A model generated the notes under the pieces. It was not told where the DNA came from. It saw only the letters and a list, made by a program, of their open reading frames with translations, and searched no databases. Source: Pseudomonadota bacterium (GTDB lineage: Bacteria > Pseudomonadota > Gammaproteobacteria > Burkholderiales > SHXO01). Taken from it: a DNA stretch of 27,351 bases. The stretch is taken from contig JAEZCG010000225.1 in NCBI GenBank assembly GCA_023430065.1, positions 1-27,351 on the forward strand, written 5' to 3'. The position numbers and the translations under genes are program-made. Within the stretch, counting starts at the first letter, position 1. Each line of letters begins with the position of its first letter. Below are positions 1 through 7,100 of this stretch, one piece after another.

Positions 1-15
1 GTTGAGTGCCGGACA

Positions 16-31
16 CGGCCTTTTTGTTGCT
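16..31 (+). promoter_or_regulatory. weak candidate sigma54 promoter upstream of the cytochrome c gene
   Basis: CGGCCTTTTTGTTGCT has GG and GC at the correct 11-base spacing and a perfect -12 element (TTGCT), but the -24 element is poor after GGC. The predicted start would be near 43, about 25 bases before the gene. It is clearly weaker than the twelve sites further right and may be coincidence. Confidence 0.25.
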
Positions 32-67
32 AGTAACCGTAATCGCTATCCTCCAGCAGGACTTCAA

Positions 68-676
68 ATGATGAACCGTATCGCGCTTCTGGCCGCCGTC
101 ATGGCGGCGCTTCCCGCCCTGTCGGGCACCGCCCAGGCACAAGGCAGCCTCGAAGCGGGTAAGGAAAAGGCAGCCGTCTGTGCGGCCTGCCACGGCCCGG
201 ATGGCAACGTCGTTCCCGGCACCGCGCCCGAGGGTGAGGCCTACCCGGATCTCGCCGGCCAGACCGCGCGCTACCTCTATCTGCAGCTGCGCGACTTCAA
301 GGACGGCCGTCGCAAGAACCCTCTGATGAGCCCGATGGCAGCCAACCTGACCAGGCAGGACATGCTCGACCTCGCCGAGTATTACTCCAAGCAAAAGCAC
401 GCGCCCAGCACCTTCGAGGTCGATCCGGCCAAGGCCGCAGAGGGAAAGAAGGTTTCGGACGCAGCCCTGTGCACCATGTGTCACCTCGGCGCTTTCTCGG
501 GCCAGAACGAGGTGCCGCGCGTGGCGGGACAGGAGTACGATTACATCGTCAAGCAGATGCGCGACTTCCGCGAGAGGCGGCGCACGAACGATGCCGGCAA
601 CATGACCAGCGTCGCGCGCGGGCTGACGGACGAGCAGATCGACCAGCTGGGGCATTACATCACCGGGCTGCGGTGA
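68..676 (+). CDS. diheme cytochrome c (c4-like), periplasmic
   Basis: This 202-residue protein opens with a signal peptide (hydrophobic stretch, then AQA before about residue 25). It carries two c-type haem-binding motifs, CAACH at residues 38-42 and CTMCH at 135-139. The two repeated halves each have a downstream methionine suited to axial ligation (MSPMA and GNMTS). This is the layout of the cytochrome c4 family, which shuttles electrons in the periplasm to terminal oxidases. The start is one of two adjacent ATGs at 68 and 71; the reading frame stays open upstream to the window edge, but the signal peptide fixes the start here. The next gene begins 9 bases after the stop. Confidence 0.9.
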   Translation: MMNRIALLAAVMAALPALSGTAQAQGSLEAGKEKAAVCAACHGPDGNVVPGTAPEGEAYPDLAGQTARYLYLQLRDFKDGRRKNPLMSPMAANLTRQDMLDLAEYYSKQKHAPSTFEVDPAKAAEGKKVSDAALCTMCHLGAFSGQNEVPRVAGQEYDYIVKQMRDFRERRRTNDAGNMTSVARGLTDEQIDQLGHYITGLR

Positions 677-684
677 GTGGGGTG

Positions 685-1524
685 ATGCGTCGTCAGACGC
701 TGTCCTGCCTCGGTCCCCACGGCTTCCATCGCATCCGCTACGTTGAGTGGGGTGCGCCCGACAACCCCGAGGTCGTGGTCTGCGTACACGGACTCACGCG
801 CAACGGCCGTGACTTCGACGACCTCGCACAGGCGCTCTCGCCGGAATTCCGCGTGCTCTGCCCCGACGTCGTCGGCCGCGGAACGAGCGACTGGCTCGAG
901 CACAAGCAGGACTACGGCTATCCGCTGTATCTGTCCGACATGGCAGCGCTGATCGCGCGCAGCGGCGCGGCGCGCGCGCGCTGGGTCGGCACGTCGATGG
1001 GCGGGTTGATCGGGATGATGCTCGCCGCACAACCCCGCTCACCGATCGAGCGGCTGGTCATCAACGACGTCGGACCGCTCGTGCCGAAAGCGGCTCTGGA
1101 ACGCCTCGCCGGCTACGTGGGCCGCACCGGGCCGTTCGCCGACGCTGCTGCGCTGGAGACCCATCTGCGCAGGATCTTTGCGCCGTTCGGTCCGCTCACC
1201 GATGCACAATGGGCGCATATGACCGCGCACTCCACACGCACGAGCGAGGACGGAACCATCCATCTCGCCTATGATCCGGCCATCGGCGATGCATTCTCGG
1301 GCGAGTTGCGCGACGTCGACCTGTGGCCGCTGTGGGATGCACTGCGCTGCCCCACCCTGGTGCTGCGCGGAGCCGAGTCCGATCTCCTACGCGAGGATAC
1401 GGCCGAGCAGATGACGCGGCGGGGTCCACGGGCACAGCTGCATACGTTCGCCGGGATCGGGCATGCCCCTTCGCTGATGGCGTCCGAACAGATCGACCGC
1501 GTCGCCGCCTTCCTGCGCGCCTGA
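685..1524 (+). CDS. alpha/beta-fold hydrolase
   Basis: This is a 279-residue alpha/beta hydrolase. The oxyanion HG is at residues 35-36, the nucleophile elbow G-T-S-M-G-G has Ser104, an acidic residue follows the strand TLVLRG near residue 235, and the catalytic His lies in GIGHAP near the C-terminus. The length fits the family of small-molecule esterases and C-C hydrolases. The substrate cannot be told from sequence. The start chosen is the ATG at 685, which gives a conventional N-terminus; the frame is open further upstream inside the cytochrome gene. The 8-base gap to the cytochrome gene suggests co-transcription. Confidence 0.85.
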   Translation: MRRQTLSCLGPHGFHRIRYVEWGAPDNPEVVVCVHGLTRNGRDFDDLAQALSPEFRVLCPDVVGRGTSDWLEHKQDYGYPLYLSDMAALIARSGAARARWVGTSMGGLIGMMLAAQPRSPIERLVINDVGPLVPKAALERLAGYVGRTGPFADAAALETHLRRIFAPFGPLTDAQWAHMTAHSTRTSEDGTIHLAYDPAIGDAFSGELRDVDLWPLWDALRCPTLVLRGAESDLLREDTAEQMTRRGPRAQLHTFAGIGHAPSLMASEQIDRVAAFLRA

Positions 1525-1537
1525 CAGCCAGCCCCGC

Positions 1538-1555
1538 CCGTCCGTCTGCGGACGG
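1538..1555. terminator. short GC-rich hairpin after the hydrolase gene
   Basis: CCGTCCG and CGGACGG form a perfect 7-base stem with the loop TCTG, 13 bases after the hydrolase stop. No T-run follows, so termination is only possible. A TATACT sequence at 1560-1565 could be a -10 box for the next gene, but I see no good -35 element. Confidence 0.35.
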
Positions 1556-1595
1556 CCGCTATACTTTGCGGCCTTGCCAGCACCAGGAGAATCCA

Positions 1596-2264
1596 GTGTC
1601 TCAGTCCGACTTCAAGCGCCCCGACGCGCGCCTCATGGAACAGGTACGCGAGGTGGCCAAGTGCTACAGCGCGTCCTGCGTCTTCGCCGACGTGCAGCAT
1701 CGCGGCGGAGTCATGCACAGTTCGATCAAACCGATCTTCCGCGGCAAGGTCGTCGGTCCGGCGGTCACGGTGAGGCTCTCGCCCGGCGACTTGCAGGATC
1801 CGCTGCTCGCTCTGCACGTGGCCAAGGCCGGTGACGTGGTCGTCATCGACGCGGGCGGGGAGACGGAGACTTCGGTGTTCGGCGGTCTGATGGGCAGCCT
1901 GTTCAAGAACGGCGGCATACACGGCGCAATCATCGACGGTGCCTGCCGCGACGTCGACGAGCTTCGCGACATCGACTTTCTGCTGTTCTCCAAGGCGATC
2001 ACCGCCCGCGGCACGCACACCATGTTCTCCGGGCGCAAGAGCGACGTGTTGGTGAATGTGCCGGTAACCTGCGGAGGCATCGTGGTCCACCCCGGCGATG
2101 TCGTCGTGGCCGACGAGATCGGCGTCACCGTCGTCCCGTCCGCGGACCTCGAGACGGTGCTCGCCGCGGCCCGCGACCAAGCCGAGCGCGAGGAAGCCAC
2201 CCGCCAGCGCATCAAGCAGGGGCGCACCTTCGAGCAGCTGCTGGAAGAATTCGGACGCATCTGA
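1596..2264 (+). CDS. RraA-like family aldolase/decarboxylase
   Basis: This 222-residue protein belongs to the RraA / 4-carboxy-4-hydroxy-2-oxoadipate (CHA) aldolase superfamily. It has the core GKVVGPAVTV strand, the glycine-rich GGLMGSLFKNGG segment, and GAIIDGACRDVDEL with the Arg118-Asp119 pair used for substrate and metal binding in the aldolases. Next to dgoK and dgoA an aldolase or oxaloacetate-decarboxylase role in sugar-acid or aromatic breakdown is more likely than RNase E regulation, but this is inference. The start is GTG at 1596, preceded at good spacing by AGGAGA. No sigma54 site is seen upstream. Confidence 0.82.
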   Translation: MSQSDFKRPDARLMEQVREVAKCYSASCVFADVQHRGGVMHSSIKPIFRGKVVGPAVTVRLSPGDLQDPLLALHVAKAGDVVVIDAGGETETSVFGGLMGSLFKNGGIHGAIIDGACRDVDELRDIDFLLFSKAITARGTHTMFSGRKSDVLVNVPVTCGGIVVHPGDVVVADEIGVTVVPSADLETVLAAARDQAEREEATRQRIKQGRTFEQLLEEFGRI

Positions 2265-2272
2265 GGTTACTT

Positions 2273-2331
2273 ACCACGAAGCCGCGCAGACACGAAGACC
2301 AGCAAATTCTTCGAACACAGGCCTTCGTGGT
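2273..2331. repeat. 59-bp element with 9-bp terminal inverted repeats
   Basis: ACCACGAAG at 2273-2281 is matched by its exact reverse complement CTTCGTGGT at 2323-2331, with a further internal ACACGAAG. It fills most of the 85-base gap between the RraA-like gene and dgoK. It resembles the short CACGAAG-type intergenic repeats of some proteobacterial genomes. Only one copy was seen in this window. Confidence 0.5.
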
Positions 2332-2349
2332 CCGACATGAGTTGAAACG

Positions 2350-3240
2350 ATGATCGCCATCGACTGGGGCACGTCCAGCTTGCGCGCCTATCGCCTTGCC
2401 GGCGACGGTGCAGTCGTAGAGAAACGCGCAGCCCCGCTGGGCATCATGCAGATCGAGAACGGCCGCTTCGCGCAGGCTTTGCAGGCGCAGATCGGTGACT
2501 GGCTCGCGTCCGGGGAAACGCGGGTCGTGATGACCGGCATGATCGGCAGCCGTCAGGGCTGGAAGGAAGCACCCTATGTCAACACACCGGCCGGTGCGGA
2601 CGACCTTGCCGCCGGCATGGTGAGCGTGTCGATGGACAACGGTGGCCTGGCGTGGATCGCTCCGGGCGTGTGCACGCGTGGCGTCGACGGTGTGCCGGAC
2701 GTGATGCGCGGCGAGGAGACGCAGATTCTCGGTGCGCTCGACGCCCTGCCGGGCGCCGGGGCTTGGATTTGCCTGCCCGGCACGCACAGCAAGTGGGTAC
2801 ACGTGCGCGAGCGCCGCATCGAGGCGTTTCGAACGTTCATGACCGGCGAGGTGTTCGCCGTGCTCAAGCGCCACAGCATCCTCGGACGGATGATGAACGA
2901 CTCGACAGTCGATCTGGAGACCTTCGATGCCGGCCTCGGTGTGGGAGGCCGTGCGGATCTGCTGCATGGCCTGTTCGGGGTACGCGCGCTCGGCCTGTTC
3001 GACGAACTGCGAAGCGACAGGTCCGCCTCTTACCTCTCGGGCCTGTTGATCGGCAACGAACTGGCGACGCTTCCCGACGATCTGCGCCGGGCGTTTCTGA
3101 TCGGAGACTCGGATCTGGTTCGGCTGTACCGACATGCGCTGGAGCGAAAGGGTATCGTCGTGGAAAACCTCGACCAGGATGCCGCGGTGGCAGGGCTACG
3201 CATGCTCGACCGGGCTGCTCAGGAGCGCATGGGACGATGA
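2350..3240 (+). CDS. dgoK: 2-dehydro-3-deoxygalactonokinase
   Basis: This 296-residue sugar-acid kinase phosphorylates 2-dehydro-3-deoxy-galactonate with ATP, the third step of the De Ley-Doudoroff galactose/galactonate pathway. The N-terminal phosphate-binding strand IAIDWGTSSLRAY, the MTGMIGSRQGW segment and the LPGTHSKWV segment are typical of DgoK. The length is normal for the family. The start ATG has no strong Shine-Dalgarno sequence. The stop overlaps the dgoA start as ATGA, so the two genes are translationally coupled. No galactonate dehydratase or dehydrogenase is in the window. Confidence 0.92.
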   Translation: MIAIDWGTSSLRAYRLAGDGAVVEKRAAPLGIMQIENGRFAQALQAQIGDWLASGETRVVMTGMIGSRQGWKEAPYVNTPAGADDLAAGMVSVSMDNGGLAWIAPGVCTRGVDGVPDVMRGEETQILGALDALPGAGAWICLPGTHSKWVHVRERRIEAFRTFMTGEVFAVLKRHSILGRMMNDSTVDLETFDAGLGVGGRADLLHGLFGVRALGLFDELRSDRSASYLSGLLIGNELATLPDDLRRAFLIGDSDLVRLYRHALERKGIVVENLDQDAAVAGLRMLDRAAQERMGR

Positions 3241-3872
3241 ATCTCGAACAGGCCCTGCACCGCTGTCCGCTGGTAGCCATCCTGCGCGGGGTCAGCCCCG
3301 TGGGTTGCCTGGATGTGGCAGAGGTGCTCCTCGAATGTGGGATCACGATCATCGAGGTGCCCCTCAACTCGCCCCAACCGCTGGAGAGCATCGAACGGTT
3401 GGCGCGCGCGCACGCCGGGCACGCGCTCATCGGTGCGGGCACCGTGCTCTACGAAGCCGAGGTGGAAGCGGTCGCGCGCGCCGGCGGCAGGCTGCTCGTG
3501 GCGCCGAACACCAACGTCTCGGTGATCGCGCGTGCCCGGCAGCACGGGATGATCACCCTGCCCGGCTTCGCCACGCCCAGCGAAGCATTCGCCGCGTTGG
3601 AAGCCGGCGCCGACGGTTTGAAACTGTTCCCCGCCGAGGCAAACCCGCCAACCGTGCTCAAGGCACTGCGCGCGGTGCTCCCGCGCAATGCTCCCGTCCT
3701 GCCGGTCGGGTCTATCGGCCTGGGCAATATGGCGGGATACTGGGCGGCGGGTGCAAACGGATTCGGATTGGGCTCTTCGCTCTACCAGCCCGGCATCGCC
3801 CTTCCCGCGCTCCGTGCGCAGGCTCAGGCGTTCATGAGTGAGATCGATCGACTGCGCGCCGCGTCCGCGTAA
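3237..3872 (+). CDS. dgoA: 2-dehydro-3-deoxy-6-phosphogalactonate aldolase
   Basis: This 211-residue class I aldolase of the KDPG/KDPGal family splits 2-dehydro-3-deoxy-6-phosphogalactonate into pyruvate and glyceraldehyde 3-phosphate. It shows the AILRGV strand (Arg17), Glu40 in IIEVPLNSP, the Schiff-base Lys129 in GLKLFPAE and the phosphate-binding VGSIG loop. The pairing with dgoK, through a 4-base ATGA overlap, favours the galactonate enzyme over the KDPG aldolase Eda. It is the last gene of the left-hand metabolic block. Confidence 0.92.
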   Translation: MNLEQALHRCPLVAILRGVSPVGCLDVAEVLLECGITIIEVPLNSPQPLESIERLARAHAGHALIGAGTVLYEAEVEAVARAGGRLLVAPNTNVSVIARARQHGMITLPGFATPSEAFAALEAGADGLKLFPAEANPPTVLKALRAVLPRNAPVLPVGSIGLGNMAGYWAAGANGFGLGSSLYQPGIALPALRAQAQAFMSEIDRLRAASA

Positions 3873-3878
3873 TTGTTG

Positions 3879-4079
3879 TCACGCGGCCTGCGTATAGTCA
3901 CCGCGCAGCCGGGATGGACCTGGGACAAGCATCGGGCGGCGCGAACGCCCGCGTTCCGATCGCTGCCGCGCATGCCGCTCGGCCTCGGTAGTGGGCGTGT
4001 ATCCGAAGCGGCGCCAGGTGTGCGTGATATCCGTCTGCGCAGCAGGGGTGTACTTGAACTCCGCGTCCAGCAAGCTCAT
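3879..4079 (-). CDS. small conserved-looking protein of unknown function (66 aa)
   Basis: A 66-codon gene starts at the ATG at 4079, with GGAG about 8 bases upstream. The first half (MSLLDAEFKYTPAAQTD, then THTWRRFGY) looks like a compact folded motif and the second half is Arg-rich. I do not recognise the family. It lies 69 bases downstream of the 62-codon gene on the same strand and may share its sigma54 promoter. Its coding reality rests on the ribosome binding site and protein-like composition. Confidence 0.6.
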   Translation of the reverse strand: MSLLDAEFKYTPAAQTDITHTWRRFGYTPTTEAERHARQRSERGRSRRPMLVPGPSRLRGDYTQAA

Positions 4080-4148
4080 CGAACCGTCTCCGTCCCGTCG
4101 GCCGCGGCGCATGGTCGACGCGCCGCAGCCCTCGGTCCTGTAAGAAAT

Positions 4149-4337
4149 TCAGCCCTGGTGGGGTGAGTCCTGACCGGCGGGACGCTGGCGAGTGGGTGAT
4201 TCCTCAGCGGGCACCACCGGATCCGGCGCGGCGGCCGCATTACCCGGGAGATACGCGCCACGACCCTCTCCCGTTCTCGCTGTGCGGCGGCGGCCGAGCC
4301 GATTGGCCGGGTGCCGGTTGCGTTGCTGACGTCCCAT
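4149..4337 (-). CDS. small basic hydrophilic protein (62 aa), sigma54-driven
   Basis: A 62-codon gene starts at ATG 4337 with a strong AAGGAGA ribosome binding site 5 bases upstream. The product is rich in Arg, Gln, Pro and Gly, has no membrane segment, and is probably largely disordered. I do not recognise it. A well-matched sigma54 promoter at 4386-4401 points at it, giving a predicted leader of about 38 bases. Promoter and ribosome binding site together make it a credible gene despite its size. Confidence 0.62.
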   Translation of the reverse strand: MGRQQRNRHPANRLGRRRTARTGEGRGAYLPGNAAAAPDPVVPAEESPTRQRPAGQDSPHQG

Positions 4338-4385
4338 GATCTTCTCCTTGGTTATGTGCTCGCGCGGAACAGCGCGATCACTGGC

Positions 4386-4401
4386 GGCAACACCCGTGCC
4401 G
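4386..4401 (-). promoter_or_regulatory. sigma54 (-24/-12) promoter of the 62-aa gene
   Basis: Read on the minus strand the site is CGGCACGGGTGTTGCC. It matches TGGCACG-N4-TTGC except for the first base, with GG and GC at the required 11-base spacing. Transcription would start near 4375 and reach the gene start at 4337. Confidence 0.8.
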
Positions 4402-4641
4402 GGCTTCGCACCGTGAATGCGGACGCTGGGGCACAGTGGTTGCCGGGAAATCTTCCAAGTTTTGATCCGGCCCACAGCCGAAACGTTCACCGAATCGTTC
4501 AGCAGGCGCGCTCGTACGACGCTGCGCCGGAAACAGGCACGATGAACCGCTTCTTGTCCTCCACTCACATCGAAGTCCGCCCAGACGATGCACGGGACGC
4601 CGAGCGGCTTCCGCTCGCGCTCTGCTGCGACGACCCGTCTG

Positions 4642-4659
4642 CGGTGCGGTGGCGCACCG
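4642..4659. promoter_or_regulatory. perfect inverted repeat, possible activator site
   Basis: CGGTGCG and CGCACCG flank the 4-base spacer GTGG. It lies about 140 bases upstream of the plus-strand -24 element at 4800, a distance common for NtrC-type enhancer sites. There is no proof of binding; in a GC-rich region such repeats also arise by chance. Confidence 0.25.
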
Positions 4660-4696
4660 TGCGCGCGGCCCGGCGCCGCTGGCCCCTCTACTGGGG

Positions 4697-4708
4697 TCCG
4701 GTACCGGA
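4697..4708. promoter_or_regulatory. 12-bp perfect palindrome, possible activator site
   Basis: TCCGGTACCGGA is fully self-complementary and lies about 95 bases upstream of the -24 element at 4800. Its position would suit a dimeric NtrC-family activator. I did not find the same palindrome before the other promoters. Confidence 0.25.
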
Positions 4709-4799
4709 GGGCCCAGCGCCCGCCGAGATACCGGCTGCGGACAGGGCGCAACCGGTCTCTGGCACTGCGAACTGACGATTCGCCGTTGCCGTGCGGCGT

Positions 4800-4815
4800 G
4801 GGCATGTGCATTGCC
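4800..4815 (+). promoter_or_regulatory. sigma54 promoter of the outer-membrane protein gene
   Basis: GGGCATGTGCATTGCC matches TGGCAYR-N4-TTGC at every position except the first base; only the optional final A/T is also missing. GG and GC are 11 bases apart. The predicted start near 4826 gives a leader of about 60 bases. Confidence 0.7.
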
Positions 4816-4885
4816 GAAGCGATGGTCGACGACCGGCATTCGGATGCCGAACATTTTCCACCCTCGATCAATGGAGACCTCTGCA

Positions 4886-5533
4886 ATGCAACAGACCCAA
4901 CGCCATCCCCATCGCTTCCGCGCGGCTGCTTGGTTCGGCACGGCGGCACTCGCGGGCGCCATGCTCGTTCCCACCCCTTCCCAGGCGCAGTTCATCGACG
5001 ACACGGCCGGCTTCTACGCCGGTGCGGGCATCGGTCGCGCGGACCTGGACAGCCCGTGCCCAGGATCTCCCAATGTGGTCGACTGCGACGACAACGGCAC
5101 TGCCTGGAAAGTATATGGCGGCTGGCAGCTCAACCGCTGGCTCGCCGCGGAGCTGGGCTACGTGAATCTGCCGGATGCCGATTTCCGAGGGCAGACCGGG
5201 GGCGGCGTTGGGCTCAGCGGCGATATCGAGACCTGGGGCATCACCGCGCACGCGGTCGGCAAGATCCCGGTCCCCATCGGCGCGCTGGATCGCCTCTCGC
5301 TGCTCGGAAAAGTCGGTCTGGTGTACTGGGACCGCGAGCGCAACGCGAACCTGTCCGCATTCGACGATGACGACAGCGGTGTGGACTTCGCCTGGGGCCT
5401 GGGCGCGGAATACACCATCTCCGACCGCGTGGGCATCCGCGGCGAGTGGGAGCGCTTCGAGAACATCGGCGATCGCGACGTGGGTCGGGGCGATGCGGAT
5501 CTCTGGACGATCAGCGTGAACTACAAATTCTGA
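4886..5533 (+). CDS. OmpA-type outer-membrane beta-barrel protein
   Basis: This 215-residue protein has a signal peptide ending in SQAQ near residue 34. The rest is alternating beta-strand sequence typical of 8-stranded outer-membrane barrels: FYAGAGIGRADL, WKVYGGWQLNRWLAAELGY, the Y-T-I-S-D-R-V-G-I-R-G-E-W-E-R-F segment, and a terminal ISVNYKF ending in Phe, as used for BAM recognition. There is no C-terminal peptidoglycan-binding OmpA domain. The start is ATG 4886, with GGAG about 9 bases upstream; an in-frame ATG at 4871 is a weaker alternative. It is preceded by a sigma54 site. Confidence 0.85.
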   Translation: MQQTQRHPHRFRAAAWFGTAALAGAMLVPTPSQAQFIDDTAGFYAGAGIGRADLDSPCPGSPNVVDCDDNGTAWKVYGGWQLNRWLAAELGYVNLPDADFRGQTGGGVGLSGDIETWGITAHAVGKIPVPIGALDRLSLLGKVGLVYWDRERNANLSAFDDDDSGVDFAWGLGAEYTISDRVGIRGEWERFENIGDRDVGRGDADLWTISVNYKF

Positions 5534-5541
5534 GCATGCAA

Positions 5542-5570
5542 CGCGGCCCGGGTGATGACCCCGGGCCGCG
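5542..5570. terminator. strong hairpin between convergent genes
   Basis: CGCGGCCCGGG and CCCGGGCCGCG form a perfect 11-base stem with a 7-base loop (TGATGAC), just after the barrel gene. There is no T-run on either strand. Its position between convergent transcription units suggests a terminator or transcript-end stabiliser. Confidence 0.55.
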
Positions 5571-5583
5571 CGTCGACATCCGG

Positions 5584-5769
5584 CTAGCTCGGTGTGATGC
5601 GCGCGCGCATGTGATGCATGCGCCGGCCCAATTGCTGCAGGCGTCCGGCAAGTCGCTGCTCGAATTGCGGAAAGAGTACGTGCTCCTCCTCGCTGACGTG
5701 CTGCTCCACGTCCTCCGTAAGCTGAAGCACCAGCACTTCCAGTTCGCGGCACAGTTGCCTGCCTGGGCG
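5584..5769 (-). pseudogene. C-terminal remnant of a hemerythrin (HHE) protein
   Basis: Directly after the gmhB stop codon, and in the same frame, about 60 further codons run to a TAG at 5584-5586. They encode a hemerythrin-like C-terminal helix: TEDVEQHVSEEEHVLFPQF, then a second helix LQQLGRRMHHM. This aligns with the last part of the hemerythrin at 13109-13735 (VNHHIEEEESEIF). The N-terminal iron ligands are missing. There is no ATG and no ribosome binding site; the only in-frame start candidate is a GTG without a Shine-Dalgarno sequence. I read it as the tail of a decayed gene, or of a former fusion, at the end of this operon. Confidence 0.72.
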
Positions 5770-6369
5770 TCAGGACACTCGTACCGGATGCAGGTTCGTG
5801 GCGGCGGCAGCGTCGGCAGTGAGGATGGCATCGGCCGCGCGCGCCATGTCGGGTACCACGTAGTGCGGCAGGCGAAGATGCGAGATCTGCCACTGTGTCT
5901 CGTGCCCGTTGTCGAGAAGCACCGTGCGGCATCGCGCCCGGCGGCCGGCTTCGACATCGTCGAGGATATCGCCGACCATCCACGACGACTCGAGGTCGAG
6001 CTCGTGCTCTTGCGCAGCCCGGTGCAGCATGCCGGCGAGGGGCTTGCGGCAGGTGCACTGCACCCGGTAGCGGGCGAGCGTCCCGGCCGGGTGATGCGGA
6101 CACCAGTACATGGCCGCGAGCGTTACGCCGGCCGACGCCAGGCGCTGGCGCAAGGCCTCTTGCACGGCCACGAGCGCGCGCTCCGGGAATCGGCCGAAGG
6201 CCACACCCGCCTGGTTGCTCACCACGATCACCGTGTAGCCACTGGCGTGAAGCCGCTGCAATGCGTCGATTGCGCCTGACGCAAACCGGATTCGCGCCGT
6301 ATCCACGTTGTAGGGCACGTTGTCGACCAGGGTGCCATCCTTGTCCACGAACAGTGCCGGACGCCTCAT
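5770..6369 (-). CDS. gmhB: D-glycero-D-manno-heptose 1,7-bisphosphate 7-phosphatase (HAD-IIIA)
   Basis: This 199-residue HAD-superfamily phosphatase carries DKDGT at residues 9-13 (nucleophile Asp9, acid/base Asp11), SNQAG near 51-55, and the GmhB zinc loop CPHH...CTCRKP with Cys90, His92, Cys105 and Cys107. GDILDD supplies the late magnesium-binding aspartates. GmhB removes the 7-phosphate on the way to ADP- or GDP-heptose. Its start overlaps the SDR stop as ATGA, so it is the third gene of a coupled operon. Other HAD-IIIA histidinol-phosphate-type phosphatases are the main alternative, but the zinc loop favours GmhB. The downstream GT9 heptosyltransferases fit a heptose-glycan role. Confidence 0.88.
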   Translation of the reverse strand: MRRPALFVDKDGTLVDNVPYNVDTARIRFASGAIDALQRLHASGYTVIVVSNQAGVAFGRFPERALVAVQEALRQRLASAGVTLAAMYWCPHHPAGTLARYRVQCTCRKPLAGMLHRAAQEHELDLESSWMVGDILDDVEAGRRARCRTVLLDNGHETQWQISHLRLPHYVVPDMARAADAILTADAAAATNLHPVRVS

Positions 6370-7100
6370 GGCCAGGACGTCTCCCGCATGGGTAACACCG
6401 TCAGCTCGGGGATGACCGTCTCAGCCGGCATGAGAAGAAGATTCAGGACCGCCTGCGCGACGTTGCGGGGATCTTGCAGGGTAGCCAGGTCGATGTCCGG
6501 AAAGCGCTCGAGGAGGAACGGCGTACGCATGCCGCCTGCGACGACGGCGCTCACCTTGATGCCCTGCCCGCGCAGTTCGGCGTGCAACGCGTGCGACAGC
6601 CCCAGCAATCCCCACTTGCTCGCGTGATAAGCGCTGGCATTGGGCCAGGCACGCTTTGCAGCCGTGGAAGCGATGTTCACGAGGTGACCGCTGCCACGCG
6701 AGCGCATGCGGCGCACCGCGTGGCGCGAGACGAGGAACGGGCCCGTGAGATTGGTGGCGATGATGCGATGCCAATCCTCGACGCGGAGTTCGTCGAACGG
6801 AAGGGTGACGTCCACCCCGGCGTTGTTGATCACGATGTCCAGGCCGCCGAACTGCGCAACGGCCTCCTCCATCGATACCCCCACCGAGCGTTCGTCGCTC
6901 ACGTCCATCTGCAGCGCGGTGCAGGTGCAATCGACATCGCGCACCCGGTCCGCAATCGCCTGCGCCGCCTCCAGACGGATGTCCGCGGCAATCGTCATCG
7001 CGCCCGCACGGCACAGCACGTCGCACAAGGCAGCACCCAGTCCGCTCCCCGCCCCCGTGATCAGAGCGACCTTCCCCTTCAGCGGGGCCGGCGCACTCAT
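6366..7100 (-). CDS. short-chain dehydrogenase/reductase (SDR)
   Basis: This 244-residue classical SDR has the cofactor motif TGAGSGLG at residues 15-22, NNAG in the middle, the catalytic Ser in NIASTAA, and Tyr158-x3-Lys162 (YHASK). The basic/acidic pattern after the first beta strand (AADIRLE) suggests NAD rather than NADP. It overlaps both neighbours by 4 bases (ATGA) in the GT4-SDR-gmhB operon. A role in sugar or lipid modification for the same glycan is plausible, but the substrate is unknown. Confidence 0.88.
   Translation of the reverse strand: MSAPAPLKGKVALITGAGSGLGAALCDVLCRAGAMTIAADIRLEAAQAIADRVRDVDCTCTALQMDVSDERSVGVSMEEAVAQFGGLDIVINNAGVDVTLPFDELRVEDWHRIIATNLTGPFLVSRHAVRRMRSRGSGHLVNIASTAAKRAWPNASAYHASKWGLLGLSHALHAELRGQGIKVSAVVAGGMRTPFLLERFPDIDLATLQDPRNVAQAVLNLLLMPAETVIPELTVLPMRETSWP

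Larger units (their letters stand above)
4338..4885. other. 548-bp intergenic region with two divergent sigma54 promoters
   Basis: I see no convincing gene here; the open frames crossing it lack ribosome binding sites and protein-like composition. It holds outward-facing sigma54 sites at 4386-4401 (minus) and 4800-4815 (plus), and two dyad-symmetric sequences at 4642-4659 and 4697-4708 that could be activator sites. It is the longest non-coding stretch in the window. Confidence 0.6.

Noticed and set aside
1269..2180. Long minus-strand open frame (about 300 codons) opposite the hydrolase and RraA-like genes
   Set aside because: It is an antisense shadow of GC-rich genes with no ribosome binding site and no recognisable domains.
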